64,000 nt of DNA from Capitulum mitella (lineage: Eukaryota > Arthropoda > Thecostraca > Pollicipedomorpha > Pollicipedidae). Numbering within the stretch: position 1 is the first letter of the stretch; every line of letters begins with the position of its first letter. The translations under genes were made by a program, and so were the position numbers. The DNA is taken from the NCBI GenBank assembly GCA_030062745.1, contig CP099848.1, positions 15,301,081 through 15,365,080 of the forward strand. The letters are read 5' to 3'. Of this stretch, positions 11,666 to 22,658 are shown one piece after another. The notes beneath the pieces are model-generated. The model saw nothing but the letters and a program-made list of their open reading frames with translations. It did not search any database and had not been told where the DNA came from.

Positions 11666-11704
11666 CCCCGTCTTTAATGCTTAAAAAATTATTTTGCTTT
11701 GCCT

Positions 11705-11880
11705 GTTTCGGATAGCGTAAGACGCCCTGCGGGCGCCTCACGCTATCCAAAGACCTGGGGCCGAAGGCCCCAGGGGGGCCCGCTCGGACGCCAGGGGGTC
11801 CCGCTTGGCCTCCTTGGCCAAGCGGGGTGCCATGGGGTGCCATGGCCCCTTTGGCCCTCCTTGGCTACGCCACTGGCAGA
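11705..11880. repeat. Run of perfect GC-rich hairpins
   Basis: GGATAGCGT (11,710-11,718) pairs with ACGCTATCC (11,740-11,748) around an inner CGCCC/GGGCG stem. CCTGGGGCC (11,754-11,762) pairs with GGCCCCAGG (11,766-11,774) around a 3-nt loop. The block ends with CCTTGGCTACGCCACTG, a MITE-like end. It is probably the terminal part of a mobile element. Confidence 0.6.
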
Positions 11881-12030
11881 GACAAAATTATTGTTCCTAG
11901 TCAGAAAATGGAAACTGACTGTCTATCGTCACTTGGCTTGGCTTTTATCCGACAAAGAGCAGACAGAGCAGATTTAATTATCACGAGACATCACTTCAGT
12001 TCCGCACCTGACCCAGTTAAAAATCCTATG
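11881..12030. other. Unassigned spacer
   Basis: Nothing supported. Confidence 0.4.
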
Positions 12031-12840
12031 GAGTAATTATTGCTCTATGTCAGGGAGAGTAATGTAACCTTATCTGACCTGACCTAGACTAAACTTGACA
12101 GAATGAAACGCAGATAATGCAAAAGTGATCATAAGAAGGTTTTACTTTCATCGTTTTTGTCACGTAGATCACAACAGCTGCGAATAAGTATCGAGCTTTT
12201 GGCGTATAAAGTAAGACCAGTATTTCATCTGACCTAAGCTGGCCTTCACCCGGCCTTTTTTCAGCATTTTGGCATGCATTTGATGCAGAAGATCGCGTTT
12301 GATGCTTAACTGAAGGCTCTAAGATCACTACTGCTGGTGATATGATGTACAAACCGGTCAGCTTTCCCCACATCGTGTTTTGCGTTTTACGTGAGCTGTG
12401 ACGTCATCAGTCGCGTGACCAGGGTTAACGTTGTATTTTCTGAATCGTAAGGCTCAGAGCTATCATTTGGTGGTAGACCGGTTCAGATCCGACGGTTAGA
12501 TCTTGAGACAGCGGGGGATGCCCTTTTTGTCACGTCCCCCCCAGGCAGTCGCGGGTATACAAACACGCCAGGTGGTGCCGGGTTACCGCTTGACCATAAT
12601 CAGCCGACATCATTCGGGCATAAGTAATGGATGTACAAAGACGAAAGTCATGGACAGTAAGCGCAAAGGTCTTCAAAGGTCAAGATCAACCAAGCTTGAC
12701 AACCAGGTCCAGATTTACTTTGCAACATGTCGATTTGTATGAAATATGCATTCAAAGATCCTAATAAAAACACGTGTGCGAACACTGGTACGCTTCTGTA
12801 TACCACGGTCAGTGCAGGTCAAGGTCATCAAAGGTCAGGG
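12031..12840. repeat. AGGTCA/TGACCT-rich repeat related to family B
   Basis: It contains TGACCTGACCTAG, CAAAGGTCAAGATCAA and AGGTCAAGGTCATCAAAGGTCA. It also carries a GGTGCCGGGTTA end preceded by GGGGGATGCCCTTTTTGTCACG, paralleling the 48,840-48,880 end of family B. No gene. Confidence 0.5.
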
Positions 12841-12859
12841 TTAACTATTTGGTGGCTTA

Positions 12860-12917
12860 AATTATATATTATGTATATTATATTATATATAAATTACATA
12901 TTTTGTGGCTTAATGCA

Positions 12918-12961
<44 letters not shown>

Positions 12962-12985
12962 TTTTGCGTTATATAGCAGTCATAT
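12860..12985. repeat. AT microsatellite
   Basis: A TA/TAT-rich stretch leads into an uninterrupted (AT)n run at about 12,921-12,957. Confidence 0.9.
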
Positions 12986-13224
12986 AATTGGCTTAATTAT
13001 AATGGAAAAACTTAGGCGAAAACACCTGACGTAAAACTTTCCTTAGGTCAAAAACTTCATCCAAGGTCAACGACCTCGCTTCACTTCCTTTGACGTTGTG
13101 GAGGTTAACAAACGCTAGGAGTGATCAGCTGCACCGATGTTGGCTTTCTCCACTGAAAATATGCCAAAAGATGCATTAAGCGCCCTTGTTTACACTCAAG
13201 CTACGCCAGTATCCCATGTTCCTC

Positions 13225-13640
13225 GAAATCTGATCCGCAAAAAATGAAAAGAGGCGCAATAGGTCGATGGCCTGACATGACCTCGACCCGAAATCCTCAT
13301 TCAAGACGCCAAATGAATGGAAATTCTCGTTTTCCACCTTTTAACGCCCAAACACTCACACTTTTCCCGTTTCGTTCGAAAAACCGTAAGGAATGGCCTG
13401 TACGTGCCGAGAAAGTGCCCGAAGTTGATCTTTTCGACCCCATTTGATCTTGAAGATACTGACCTAGGGTCATGACAATTGCACACTATGGAAATATTTA
13501 TAGCCCTTCCGTATCCATAAAATCTCATATTTCTAGCTCGTTCCGTTTCCGAGATCGGAGCGGGGGTACTTTTGTATCTCCCTTCCAGTGTGCGTCAGCG
13601 CGAAACTCCCCTCCACTGCGCATGTCAAGACGCCAGATCC
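13225..13640 (+). repeat. Dispersed repeat, family C (copy 1)
   Basis: Inverted relative of 42,355-42,780. Matching landmarks are GGTCGATGGCCTGA, the TTTCGACCCCATTTGATCTTGAAGATA stretch, CCATAAAATCTCATATTTCTAGC and GAGATCGGAG...CTCCCTTCCA. Non-coding. Confidence 0.75.
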
Positions 13641-14416
13641 GTCATTCAACGTTCTTTTCTTGTTGTCTCGCCATTTCTGTGGCGTCATTCCTTGTCTCTG
13701 CTAGCCACGCACGCAGCCCCCGTATCGCGTGTCCTGCTGCCGAATCGGGTGTGCCAATGGCGCGTGGGGACGTCGCGTGCTGCGTCCCCTTACCCTGCAT
13801 TTGCATGTATATGCTACAGGTGGCTGACCATGGCAGCCGACCTATGTAGTTTGGGCTCGAACTTCTGAACGTCGATACGAAACGTCTGACCACCATTACC
13901 TGGTGAGAGGAACTCGGGCGTTGCGAACATGTGGTGAAAGGCTAGCGTTACGGGGACCGTTCGTGACAAGCCAGAGGAAGAGTTTGGGGGTTGGCAGGCA
14001 GCGTAATGGCAAAGGCCGGAGCCGCACGACCAATGCATGTGTGGCGTGTGGAGGATGAGTGGTTCTGTTCTCTAGCAGCATCCCGTGGTCCTTTGTTTCT
14101 GAATATTAGTAAGCCCTGCACGTGTTCTACCCATGCCTTGGCAGATTCTGATGCTAACCAATGTCCCGTTAATCGAGGAGTCACATATTCTGAAAACGTC
14201 GTGCACTTCACGTTGCGTAATTGACCTCAGACATATCTAGTTCCGGCGGTCACAGACTTAGGCCATTGCAAATTATCTCTTCGAATTCAGTTCGTTTGAG
14301 CTGGAGACTTGTCTACATCCATCGTGCAAATGAATCACGCAGTTCATAATGCCATACAAATCGCTCTATCTATCTATCGAGGGCTGTAAAGCCTAGTGTT
14401 TACTTTAATAAAACTA
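13641..14416. other. Unassigned sequence
   Basis: Open frames of 60-125 codons exist on both strands, but none has agreeing start, splice and codon signals. No gene is supported. Confidence 0.4.
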
Positions 14417-14736
14417 CTAGATATCATAAGCAGCCTGAAATTGTACAAGTTTCCTGATAGGGGTTTCCACATCATCATTCAGTCCTCCATTAACGGCTAA
14501 GCAGACCCACTCACGCCGATGTATCGAAGCATGACAGTAACGAACACTGCCACTGACCCACCATTGACGCTCTTCCCCATGAGAATGCTGGAGGACCGTC
14601 TTCTCCGTCGGCACCGCTTCTGCCACGTACCGTATTTTACGACGCGGATGCAAGACGCCAGGTATTCGATATCGGCCGACCAGAACGCAGGCTTTCGTGT
14701 TTTTTTTTTTTTTTTGTTTCGGCGCAGCGGACTCAC

Positions 14737-15898
14737 CCATGTCGTCGATCATCGGTGCCATGTTCAGCGTCACGCCGATCATGCAGACGCTGATGATGAG
14801 CAGCGACAGACCGGTGGCGATCACCACCCAGCGCAGGCGGCGCGCCGCCCGTTTCTTGTCGCCGCGTGCCAGCGCCGCCCGCTTGCGGACCGCCTGCGCC
14901 AGCACGGGCAGCATGGGCGCCGCAAGCTCGGCGCCGGCCGTGCTCAGGTCGACGAGCGAGGCGGAGCCGGAGACGGCCGAGCCGGGCCGCGGCGATCGGC
15001 CGGCCAGCGAGGCGGCCGACGACCGCGCGCCCAGGCCACCCTCCTCGGACGCGTCCAGCGTCCACTGGCGCAGCGCGCCCGACGAGCGCTGGCTGCCGAG
15101 CGCACCCGAGCCGGGCCGGTGCGCCGCGCCCCGGCTCAGGCTGGCCGCGTCCAGGTCGACCCGCGGCAGGTAGGCGCAGTCGGGCACCTCGACCGTCGTC
15201 TGGCGCAGCAGCGTGGCTTGGCGGCGGCGTTGCGCGGCGCTGCTACGCGGCTTGGCGTCCAGGCTGAGCGCCTGGCGCTCCAGCTGGCGGCGCGCCGGCC
15301 GCGGGCGCCGCTCGCCGCCGCGCTGCCGCGCCCGGTGCTGCCGCGTCGCAGTGTCCGGCTCGCGCGGCCGCCGCCGCGCGCCCGGTGCCGCCAGCTCGGC
15401 CGAGTGGCTGCAGCTGCAGAAGGGCTGCGAGCCGGCCAGGCCGGGCACACTGCCGTGCGGGCTGGCGGCCGGCGAGCGGCCCAGCTGGCCGGCGCTTCGC
15501 GAGAAGTCCGGCGAGTGGCCGCGGCTGCTGCGCCCCGAGCCGCACGCCGCCACGTTGCTGGAGCTGCGTGACTGACCGCGCAGCTCGCTCGCCGCACCCG
15601 GCGAGAGCCGCGGCGAGCGGCTGCCGGGCCGCGCCGGGCCGGCGGCTGGCTCCGCACCGCGCCGCGGCCCCTCCTGCCGCCGACAGAGGCCGTTCCGGGA
15701 GCCGCGGGCCTCCGCCCCGGCCGCCTCGGCGCCGCCCGCCGCCGGGCCGCCCGCCTCGACCCGTTCTTCCTCGGCATGAGTGATTCGGATGAGGCCGCTT
15801 GCCGGCGCTGGCTGGCCTCCTTGCCCGCCAGCCACGCTCTTCGCTCCCCCCTCCGATGCGTTGTCCCCACCTTCTCCCTGCCCCGCGTTCGACATCAT
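14737..15898 (-). CDS. First coding exon: type II membrane anchor, isoform B (387 codons + 1 nt)
   Basis: The ATGATG is at 15,898-15,893. I chose it over the in-frame GTG at 15,937 because it is the first ATG. The frame is open for 387 codons to a consensus donor (ATGG|GTGAGT; last exon base 14,737) in phase 1. Residues 1-347 are low-complexity Gly/Ala/Arg/Ser-rich and probably disordered and cytosolic. KKRAARRLR (about 348-356) abuts a hydrophobic helix at about 357-378, then NMAPMIDDM before the splice. Basic-before-helix and no cleavable signal indicate type II topology. GC3 is extreme over the whole exon. A poly-T run lies in the intron at about 14,700-14,715. Family unknown. It shares design, strand and splice phase with the exons at 5.6 and 55.5 kb. 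Confidence 0.75.
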
Positions 15899-16740
15899 AG
15901 ATCTGTTGTCGGAGCGCCCGCCAGTCCTCGCTGACACTCTTCAGCCTTTCTGCCCACTGACCTTGAGATCAGTCATCGTCTGCTGCTGCAAGGCAGCTGC
16001 AAGTCTGCACTTTCATCATTCCAACTCCCTCTGCACGCCAGACAAGAACCTCACCTGGTGCCCTCACAGAGAGACTCCATGTGGCAACACAGACCCGCCA
16101 GCACCTAACGGGCGTCAGATCGCTGGCGCAGCTCGGCAGCAGCCGATGCAGTGGCCTCTCCACGGGGCGGCCGGCTCTTGCGGTGGCGTTCCTCCGCCTT
16201 GTCGAGACAGATGCCCTCGTCTGCTGAAGCCCCGAGATCACTTGGACAACGCGAGCGGCGCCCGCCACACGCCGCCGCCACCACCTGCAGTCTCGTGGCC
16301 GGCGGCGCCGCCGGCCGCGTCAGCAGACCGACTCTCTCGCGGCACTGTTCAGCCCAGCGCCGCCCGCCGACCGCCGCCGCCAGCGCCGCTGGCTCCGACC
16401 AGCACTGGAGGCCGGCCGGCTCGACAGGTGGCGCGCTGGCGGCGGCGGCGGCGGCGGCGGCGGCGCACGCCTGGTCGATCGATGCCAGGCCAGGTGCCGT
16501 CCGGGGTGCATCGACTGCACGCCGCTGCCGGCTGCACCGGCCACCGGCCGACAGATTAGCTAACGACCGCCGGCCGGACCCGTCCGATGCCGTGTTGACG
16601 CTCGCGGAACGGAGCGTCGATGGTCCCCGCGGGACACGCGACGCGCTCCCCGGGGGGCGACGGACCCCGCTCTTTGTTTTTTTGTTTGTTGCGGGCGCGC
16701 TTTGTAAAAGCTCATTGCAGTCCCTCGCGGAAGCGTAATT
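15899..16740 (-). promoter_or_regulatory. CpG island / 5' UTR and promoter of the 15.9-kb exon
   Basis: The high-GC, CpG-dense sequence continues about 0.8 kb upstream of the ATG and then stops abruptly. It contains a CGG-type trinucleotide run at about 16,437-16,464. A minus-strand donor CAG|GTGAGG near 16,055 and an acceptor-like CTGCCTTGCAG near 16,000 could define a small 5' UTR intron. Frames open here on both strands are probably composition artefacts. Confidence 0.5.
16437..16464. repeat. Trinucleotide (GGC)n run
   Basis: An uninterrupted GGC run within the CpG island. It would lie in the 5' UTR or promoter of the minus-strand exon. Confidence 0.9.
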
Positions 16741-18640
16741 CGGTGACAGGACGAGATTTCGCGTGCAGTCAATCTGAACGCCGTGCTGCTAGGAGTAAAA
16801 CAGCTTCTGTTTTGTAGATAGCTTTGAAGGGAGTTCAAAAGCACCTCGCAGAAGTGTCTGCAAGGACGGTAAGCTTTTTCTAACGAGGTCTGAGAATTTC
16901 AGATTTATGACTCGGGCTTGTGAAGGACATTCTACGTTCTAATTTGGCCTTGGAATACGTATGATGACTAACTGAAGAGCCTGAGCGGAGTGGATCATGG
17001 AATATGTGGAGATTGTTGATGTTTCAGTTTGCCTGGAACGGTTTAAGGCACTTTTGCCTGTGGGTGAACCAATGTCCCAATATTTTGGTGTTGCTAGACA
17101 GCGTTTTTTTTTATGATAAGAATCGAACGTCCAAAGCTTTACATTTAAATTGCATGTCGTATTTCAAACACTTCTAATTTCTGGCCCAACTCAGGTTGGT
17201 AGCCCATGGCTCACGTCGTTAGAACTTGGCAAAATAATGGAGGCCGGGCTCTGCAGCGAGTGTCAGCTAAGACTTTGAAAGGTTAAAAGGCCTGGCAAGT
17301 TGTTATTTACGCAGCACCTCATCGCTGTGTACATGTATCGCGTTTCGTCAGACACGGTCTGCTAACAGTTACCGAGAAGAATCATTTGCAAAACGGTATG
17401 TACATTTGTTGAAGTAGTAGAGTGACTGGTCGAAATCCGGCAAGAATTGGCGTGGAGTCAAAGACACTACACGACAGACTGTATACACTCTATATCTCTG
17501 ACTATACAGCTGAAAACCCACAGTACGGTGATCCTAAACACAGCTGAAAGACCACTGGCAAATCTTTAGATAGAAGTCCTTTTCCGTTACAGATCTATAT
17601 AGCTTAGGCAGTGCCGATTCCATTTGGTCTTGCGACTTGGCGTTGGTGGCAAATAGCCAAATAGCGAGGCCGTTTGTCGATTCTCAAAGCTCATCGGTGT
17701 AGGAGCGTTTTCAGGGTTGGTAGGGTCAGAACTGTTTTTTTTTCCGGCAGTTCAGCGCACAACCATAAAGCTAATTTTGAAATTATTAAAATTTCGCAGG
17801 ACCGCCGTCCAATTGGTAGGGCTGCAGCCCTATTCCTGCCCTATGGGCTGATATACACATGCCGCCGCTTTGGCGATAATGGCCATCGTGGTCGGGTGGG
17901 TCGCAAAATATAACAGCAACAGCAATTGCGTTGACAATGGCGCAAGGCATAGCTGACTATCCTGGGGGGGGGGTTAGATCCGGACCCCAATAGTCAGGGT
18001 TTTTGGCATGGAGGTCTGTGACAATGACAGGAAAAAAACCGGTCTGAAATTATAATTCTAATTCTTAATAATTCTATTTAAAGTCCCCAACAATTTTCGG
18101 AAATCTTCAGCCGTGCTGCAAGGAGTAAACGTCAGTCAAGGTTAACAAATGGAAAATGAACAGAGGCCACAACTGCCGACTACGCCACCGAAATCGGGAA
18201 CCCATAAATGTGAGATATGAGTTATTTGCCGTCTTCAACAGCGTTGCAGTTGATTACCAGCAAAATGACGTCCTCTCGTCCGCACACTTTTGTGGACTAG
18301 TAGCAATTTTTGACAGCCAAAGATGTCCCTCGCGATTTTTAATTCCACCCACTCCGCCTTACACCAGTCCTCCTTGTTAGTCGGAGGCTGGACCCGCACC
18401 CAATCAATCTCCGGCGCTGAGGGTGCAGCGCACGTGTCGGGCCGTCGCGTCGTGTCCGTCTGCGAGCGGGAGTTTTTTTTGTGAATGATCCATATTGGCA
18501 ACTGGAGGCAGTATAATACTCTGTACACCATAGGCGTCAACACCTGCCAGATTCAAGTATGACATGATATTCACAAACAAATCATGCTTCAAAAATGGCA
18601 TAGAAGATATTTGCCATTGGTGCACATATTTACCATTGCT
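16741..18640. other. Unassigned sequence
   Basis: No gene, RNA or clear repeat is identified apart from scattered homopolymers (poly-G near 17,964-17,973). Confidence 0.4.
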
Positions 18641-18812
18641 GTGTAAGTGCGTGTGAGTATGGGTGCGAGTACATGTGTGTGTGTGTGTGCGTGTGCGTCT
18701 GCGTGTGTGTGGGGGGGGGTGTGGATGTGGGTGCGAGTACATGTGTGGGCGCGTGCGCGCGCGCATGTGAGTATCTTGCGTTTGTGTATGTGTGCGCGCG
18801 CACATTACATGC
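18641..18812 (+). repeat. GT/GC-rich microsatellite
   Basis: Imperfect GTGTGTGCGTGTG and GCGCGCGC repeats with two copies of GTGCGAGTACATGTGTG. Open frames here are by-products. Confidence 0.85.
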
Positions 18813-18971
18813 AGTGCTTGAAAGTGTTCACTTGGTTAACATCTGACAATGGTTACGAGTCGCTCGTTGGTCCATCAGCATGCGAATATTTTTGAAGGGT
18901 CCTGCGGGCGGGAGTTACATCGCGTGCGGGGCTTTCGTTGCCGGCCGACCAGTCAAAATGGTCTGCTGTAA

Positions 18972-19138
18972 CAGGAACGCAACCAGGATTTTCTTGAAAG
19001 AAGGGGGGGGGGACGGAGCTCAGTGTGAACTAAAATCATGCAAAAACCGCCCGCCTGGAGGACGATGTGCAATGGTTTTCGCAAAAAAATGCGGGCCCAA
19101 GGGGGCCCTCGAGCCCCCCTCCCTTGGCTACGCCTGTG
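18972..19138 (+). mobile_element. Short hAT-like MITE (family M2, copy 1)
   Basis: It begins CAGGAACGCAACCAGGAT and ends CCCTTGGCTACGCCTGTG, flanked by TGCTGTAA / TGCTGGAA (7 of 8 identical). The internal segment CGCCTGGAGGACGATGTGCAATGG is the reverse complement of about 28,920-28,965, giving a second, inverted copy. It is too short to code. Confidence 0.6.
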
Positions 19139-19379
19139 TGCTGGAAGTTGAAGAGTATGAAGATATTGCATGCGTTGAGGTAGCATACACCCTTATCTTG
19201 TGAAATGCGGTCAAATGTGAAACTCGAAGCGCTCTGTCATTTTCTCCCGGTCCGATCCATGCGCAGTCCGCCGAGGCTCACGAATCATCGTGTCTGGATC
19301 GTTGGGGTGCACGGCGAACCACCACAAGCCAACTACCTTCAGCCGTTGAAGCAGCTGGCAAACCCGTCTGACGTAATTC
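19139..19379. other. Unassigned spacer
   Basis: Nothing supported. Confidence 0.4.
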
Positions 19380-20975
19380 CGTACCACTCCTTTGGTGGTT
19401 TCAAGGAAAACTCGGGCAGTTTCATGAACACATCTGGCAGTTTCAGGGACACTTATGCCATCGTGGGTTCCCTTCTGGCGTTCCTGGGGAGTTTTTGCCG
19501 TCTACAGAGTCCTTCAGACAGCAACAAGGACCCTCTTTAAATCTCTGGCTGCCGTGAAAAACGCCTCTGGCAATGATCTGCGTCCTTTGGACGTTTCAGA
19601 AACTGTCCGGACGTCTCAAGATTTAGCAGTTTCAGGGGTCCCTCTAGTCGTCTCAGGGGGCCCCTGTTGCTAGAGACTGCTTGTTAGCAGTCTTTAGCAT
19701 TAGGGGCCCTGAGACAATCAGAGGGTCCCCGAAAACTACAGCAGTCTAAAGGAACGCTCTGTTGTCCTACGTGCCCTCTTTTTGTCTCTAAGGAACATTT
19801 TTGCCGCCTCAGGGGCCCTCTGGCAGTTAAAAAAGACCTTTTCGGCAATTTCAGGACCCCTGTGCAGTATGATGGGCCCTCTGAACGTCTTCTGTGATCT
19901 CCATGGTTGTATCAGGGGTCTTCCTCTGTTACATGGTATATATCTGGCAGCCTTAGGGCTTCTCTAGCCGTATCAGGGGCCTTTGCTGACGCTTCAGGGG
20001 TCTTATTGGCAGAGGGGACCTTTTCTGTGCCAGGAGCCCGCCTAATACACTCGGGGGCCCTTTGGCCGTCCAGGGCCCCATACCGTCTCAGAGGCCCCCT
20101 TATCGCCTTTACCTCGCAGGGGGCTCGCCGGCCTTTCTGGCGGTCTCAGGGGCCATCTGCCGTTATAGGGGCCATCTTGCTGTCTCGGGACCCACCTGAC
20201 ATTCCCGGGGTCCCCTAATTGCTTCAAGAACCCCGTGTTTTTAAAAAGACCAGTGCAGCCCATTTGTGGCCTCTGTCGAAGCTGAAAAGGTCACTGATAA
20301 ATTCCTGTTCAGGCGGCGCTCCGGCTGGCCAGGGTCTCTTTATGCCGTGCTAGACACGCTCTAAGTTCTTGCTGTCTCGGGGCCTCTCTGGCACTTTTAG
20401 CGGTCTCATGGACCCTTTGCCGTTTTGGGACCCTTTTGCGGTCCCTGGAACCCTTGGAGAGTTTCAGGGGCCCTTCTGTTGATCTTAGGGACCATCTTGC
20501 CGTCTCAGGGTCTCATAAACCCTCCCGAGGCCCTTTGGCTGGATCAGGAATCGCCAGCTTTTCACAAAGGCCCATTTCACCCATTCGGGGCCCCTGACTT
20601 TCCAGGGGTCCCTTTGCTGTCCTAGGGACTCAGTCCTCATCTTGGCCGTTTCAGGGGGCCTTACGACCCTTCTGGTGGTCTCAGGGGTAATCTGCCGCGT
20701 TGGAGCCCTGGGTTGGTCTTAGGGACCCTTTTGGGGCTCTAGGTTCTATATGTTTCAGGGATTATTTAACCCTTCCAGAGGCCCCTGACTGCATCAAGAA
20801 CCCGTTAAGTTTCCACAGGAACCCCGTGAAGCTCATACGGAGAGCCTTCGGGCCCCTTTTTGAGTTTGAGACAGGTCCCTTTGGGGCCGGCCCGCGAGGG
20901 GTCCCGAAGGGGCCCCTCTCATGGGCCCCCTTTCTAAGGCCTCGGGGCGATCGTTCCCATCCCCCCTTGATTCGA
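19380..20975 (+). repeat. GC-rich complex minisatellite, copy 2
   Basis: Collinear homologue of 9,741-11,300, same orientation. It has the same order of landmark units, including the GTGAAGCTCATACGG end followed by a GGGGCGATCG...CCCCCC tail. The copies are clearly diverged, so the duplication is not recent. Confidence 0.85.
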
Positions 20976-21254
20976 GCTTGACATGACTTACAAGGTGGAC
21001 TTTCACACGAGCGCCGGAAAAGGTAAACATGATTGTACGATTTGTGACATTCAAGATGTGCAGGCTAATGACGCGAAAAAAAACTTAAAAGAGGGCTGTG
21101 ATATCGCCAGGTCCTCCATCCCCACATGGTCACTTCCAGACTTGCCTTGCCTTACCCCAGGAGTACACGGAATTTTTAGGTCTACTAGGCCTGTGGGACT
21201 GGGTCGTTTGGAGCTGTGGTGAGCAGTTATTCGTCAAATACAGATATATACTGA

Positions 21255-22102
21255 ATGCTTTTTCAATGGGAGTCCATCCTGATTTTGAAGACGTTCAGAG
21301 GTAGGGCGGGAACGATCTTGGATGGGAGGTTATTCCATGTGTTTAATGCCTGTCATGAAGTGTCACCTGGGGAGGGACCATGCTCTAGGCTTGTTCAGCT
21401 TGAGATAATGACCAGGGGCCTTGATTTCTGAAAATGATTGGGGGGGCCGAGCCGAGGGCCCGACAAACTAACCTCCCCCAAATGTGGGTTTTTCAACGGA
21501 TTTAGCCCACTTTAGTTCGACCAACAGAAATTTGCATGTTTTTTCTGTTACTATTTATCGAATAAAAAATACATTCATCGCCATATATATTGGTATATAT
21601 AGACAGATACATCGCTTTAGACTTCTTTCTTTACTTTCCACCTGGTTTTCATCTATTGCGGCCGTTCTCTTCGTTGTTATTACTCATTCACCTTTAAAAA
21701 AGGCAGAAAATATTGGGTGGGCCCAAACCAACATTAAATGGGCCCAAATCAACATTGGGTGGGCCAGGGCCCTCTCAAAAGAATATAAATCGACACGCCT
21801 GATAATGGCCTCGTATTGCTAGTAATCGACAGCTGAGGAAGGTGTGGTTTAACGTCTGTGGAACCTTACAGGATTTTGAAGACCAAGATCATGTCTTCTC
21901 GCAGCCGTCGGTAGGACAGTGAAGGCAGGTCCAATTCCTTGAGGTGCTGCGAGTATGGTTTGGACCTCAATTCTGTAACCAGCTTTGTTAGCCCTTCTCT
22001 GAAACTTTTCGACAAGTCCTGATCTCCCCACATCTGGAGACATAAGTCCCCAGATGTGGTTTTCAATTTCCAAGCTGGGGCCTAATCAGGGACTTGAGGA
22101 GA
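21255..22102 (-). pseudogene. Retrotransposon ORF2, C-terminal part
   Basis: Fragments match the post-RT region of CR1-group ORF2: LIRPQL (near 22,085), the TKLVTELRSKPYSQHLKELD-type segment (21,900-22,000), YRRLREDMILVFKIL, RGHYLKLNKPR (split by the MITE at 21,413-21,801), and a final WNNLP...FKIRMDSH (21,260-21,340). Frames shift several times. Confidence 0.8.
21413..21801. mobile_element. hAT-type MITE inserted in the retrotransposon
   Basis: 389 bp bounded by CAGGGGCCTTG and CGACACGCCTG and flanked by ATAATGAC / ATAATGGC (7 of 8). It splits the conserved RGH-x-KL motif of ORF2, confirming insertion. It contains repeats of GGGCCCAAA.CAACATT. Confidence 0.65.
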
Positions 22103-22258
22103 CAGGCACGTTGCCAGAATTGTCCTCGAGGGAGAGGTAAATGTCAAACTTTGTCATATTGCGCTGGCATATGACGACATTTATACGAAAAGGTAGCAGT
22201 TTTATGTAACTGACCTCATATCTAACCCACAGGAATACAAAAAATGTTGGTTTTTGAA

Positions 22259-22299
<41 letters not shown>

Positions 22300-22385
22300 A
22301 AGGAGGACCATGGGGGCCATGCCCCCCCCCCTCCGAACCAAGCGGTCTTCACTAGATATGTAGCGATTTCGCACGGATACAGAAT

Positions 22386-22447
<62 letters not shown>

Positions 22448-22486
22448 ATTCTGTATCCGTGCGAAATCGCTACATACATACAGAAT

Positions 22487-22562
<76 letters not shown>

Positions 22563-22658
22563 ATTCTGTATCCGTGCGAAATCGCTACATATCTAGTGAA
22601 GACCGCTTGGTTCGGAGGGGGGGCATGGCCCCCATAGTCCTCCTTGGTTACGTCCCTG
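22103..22658. mobile_element. hAT-type MITE (family M1, copy 1) with long palindrome
   Basis: 556 bp starting CAGGCACGTTGCCAG and ending TTGGTTACGTCCCTG, flanked by perfect 8-bp duplications TGAGGAGA (22,095-22,102 and 22,659-22,666). The right two-thirds is a nested palindrome separated by long (AT)n runs. Homologous to 23,904-24,174 and 35,686-35,914. Non-coding. Confidence 0.9.

Noticed and set aside
14519-15783. Long plus-strand frames (up to 350 codons) across the 15-kb exon
   Set aside because: They are antisense shadows of a very GC-rich exon and have no start/splice structure or domain.
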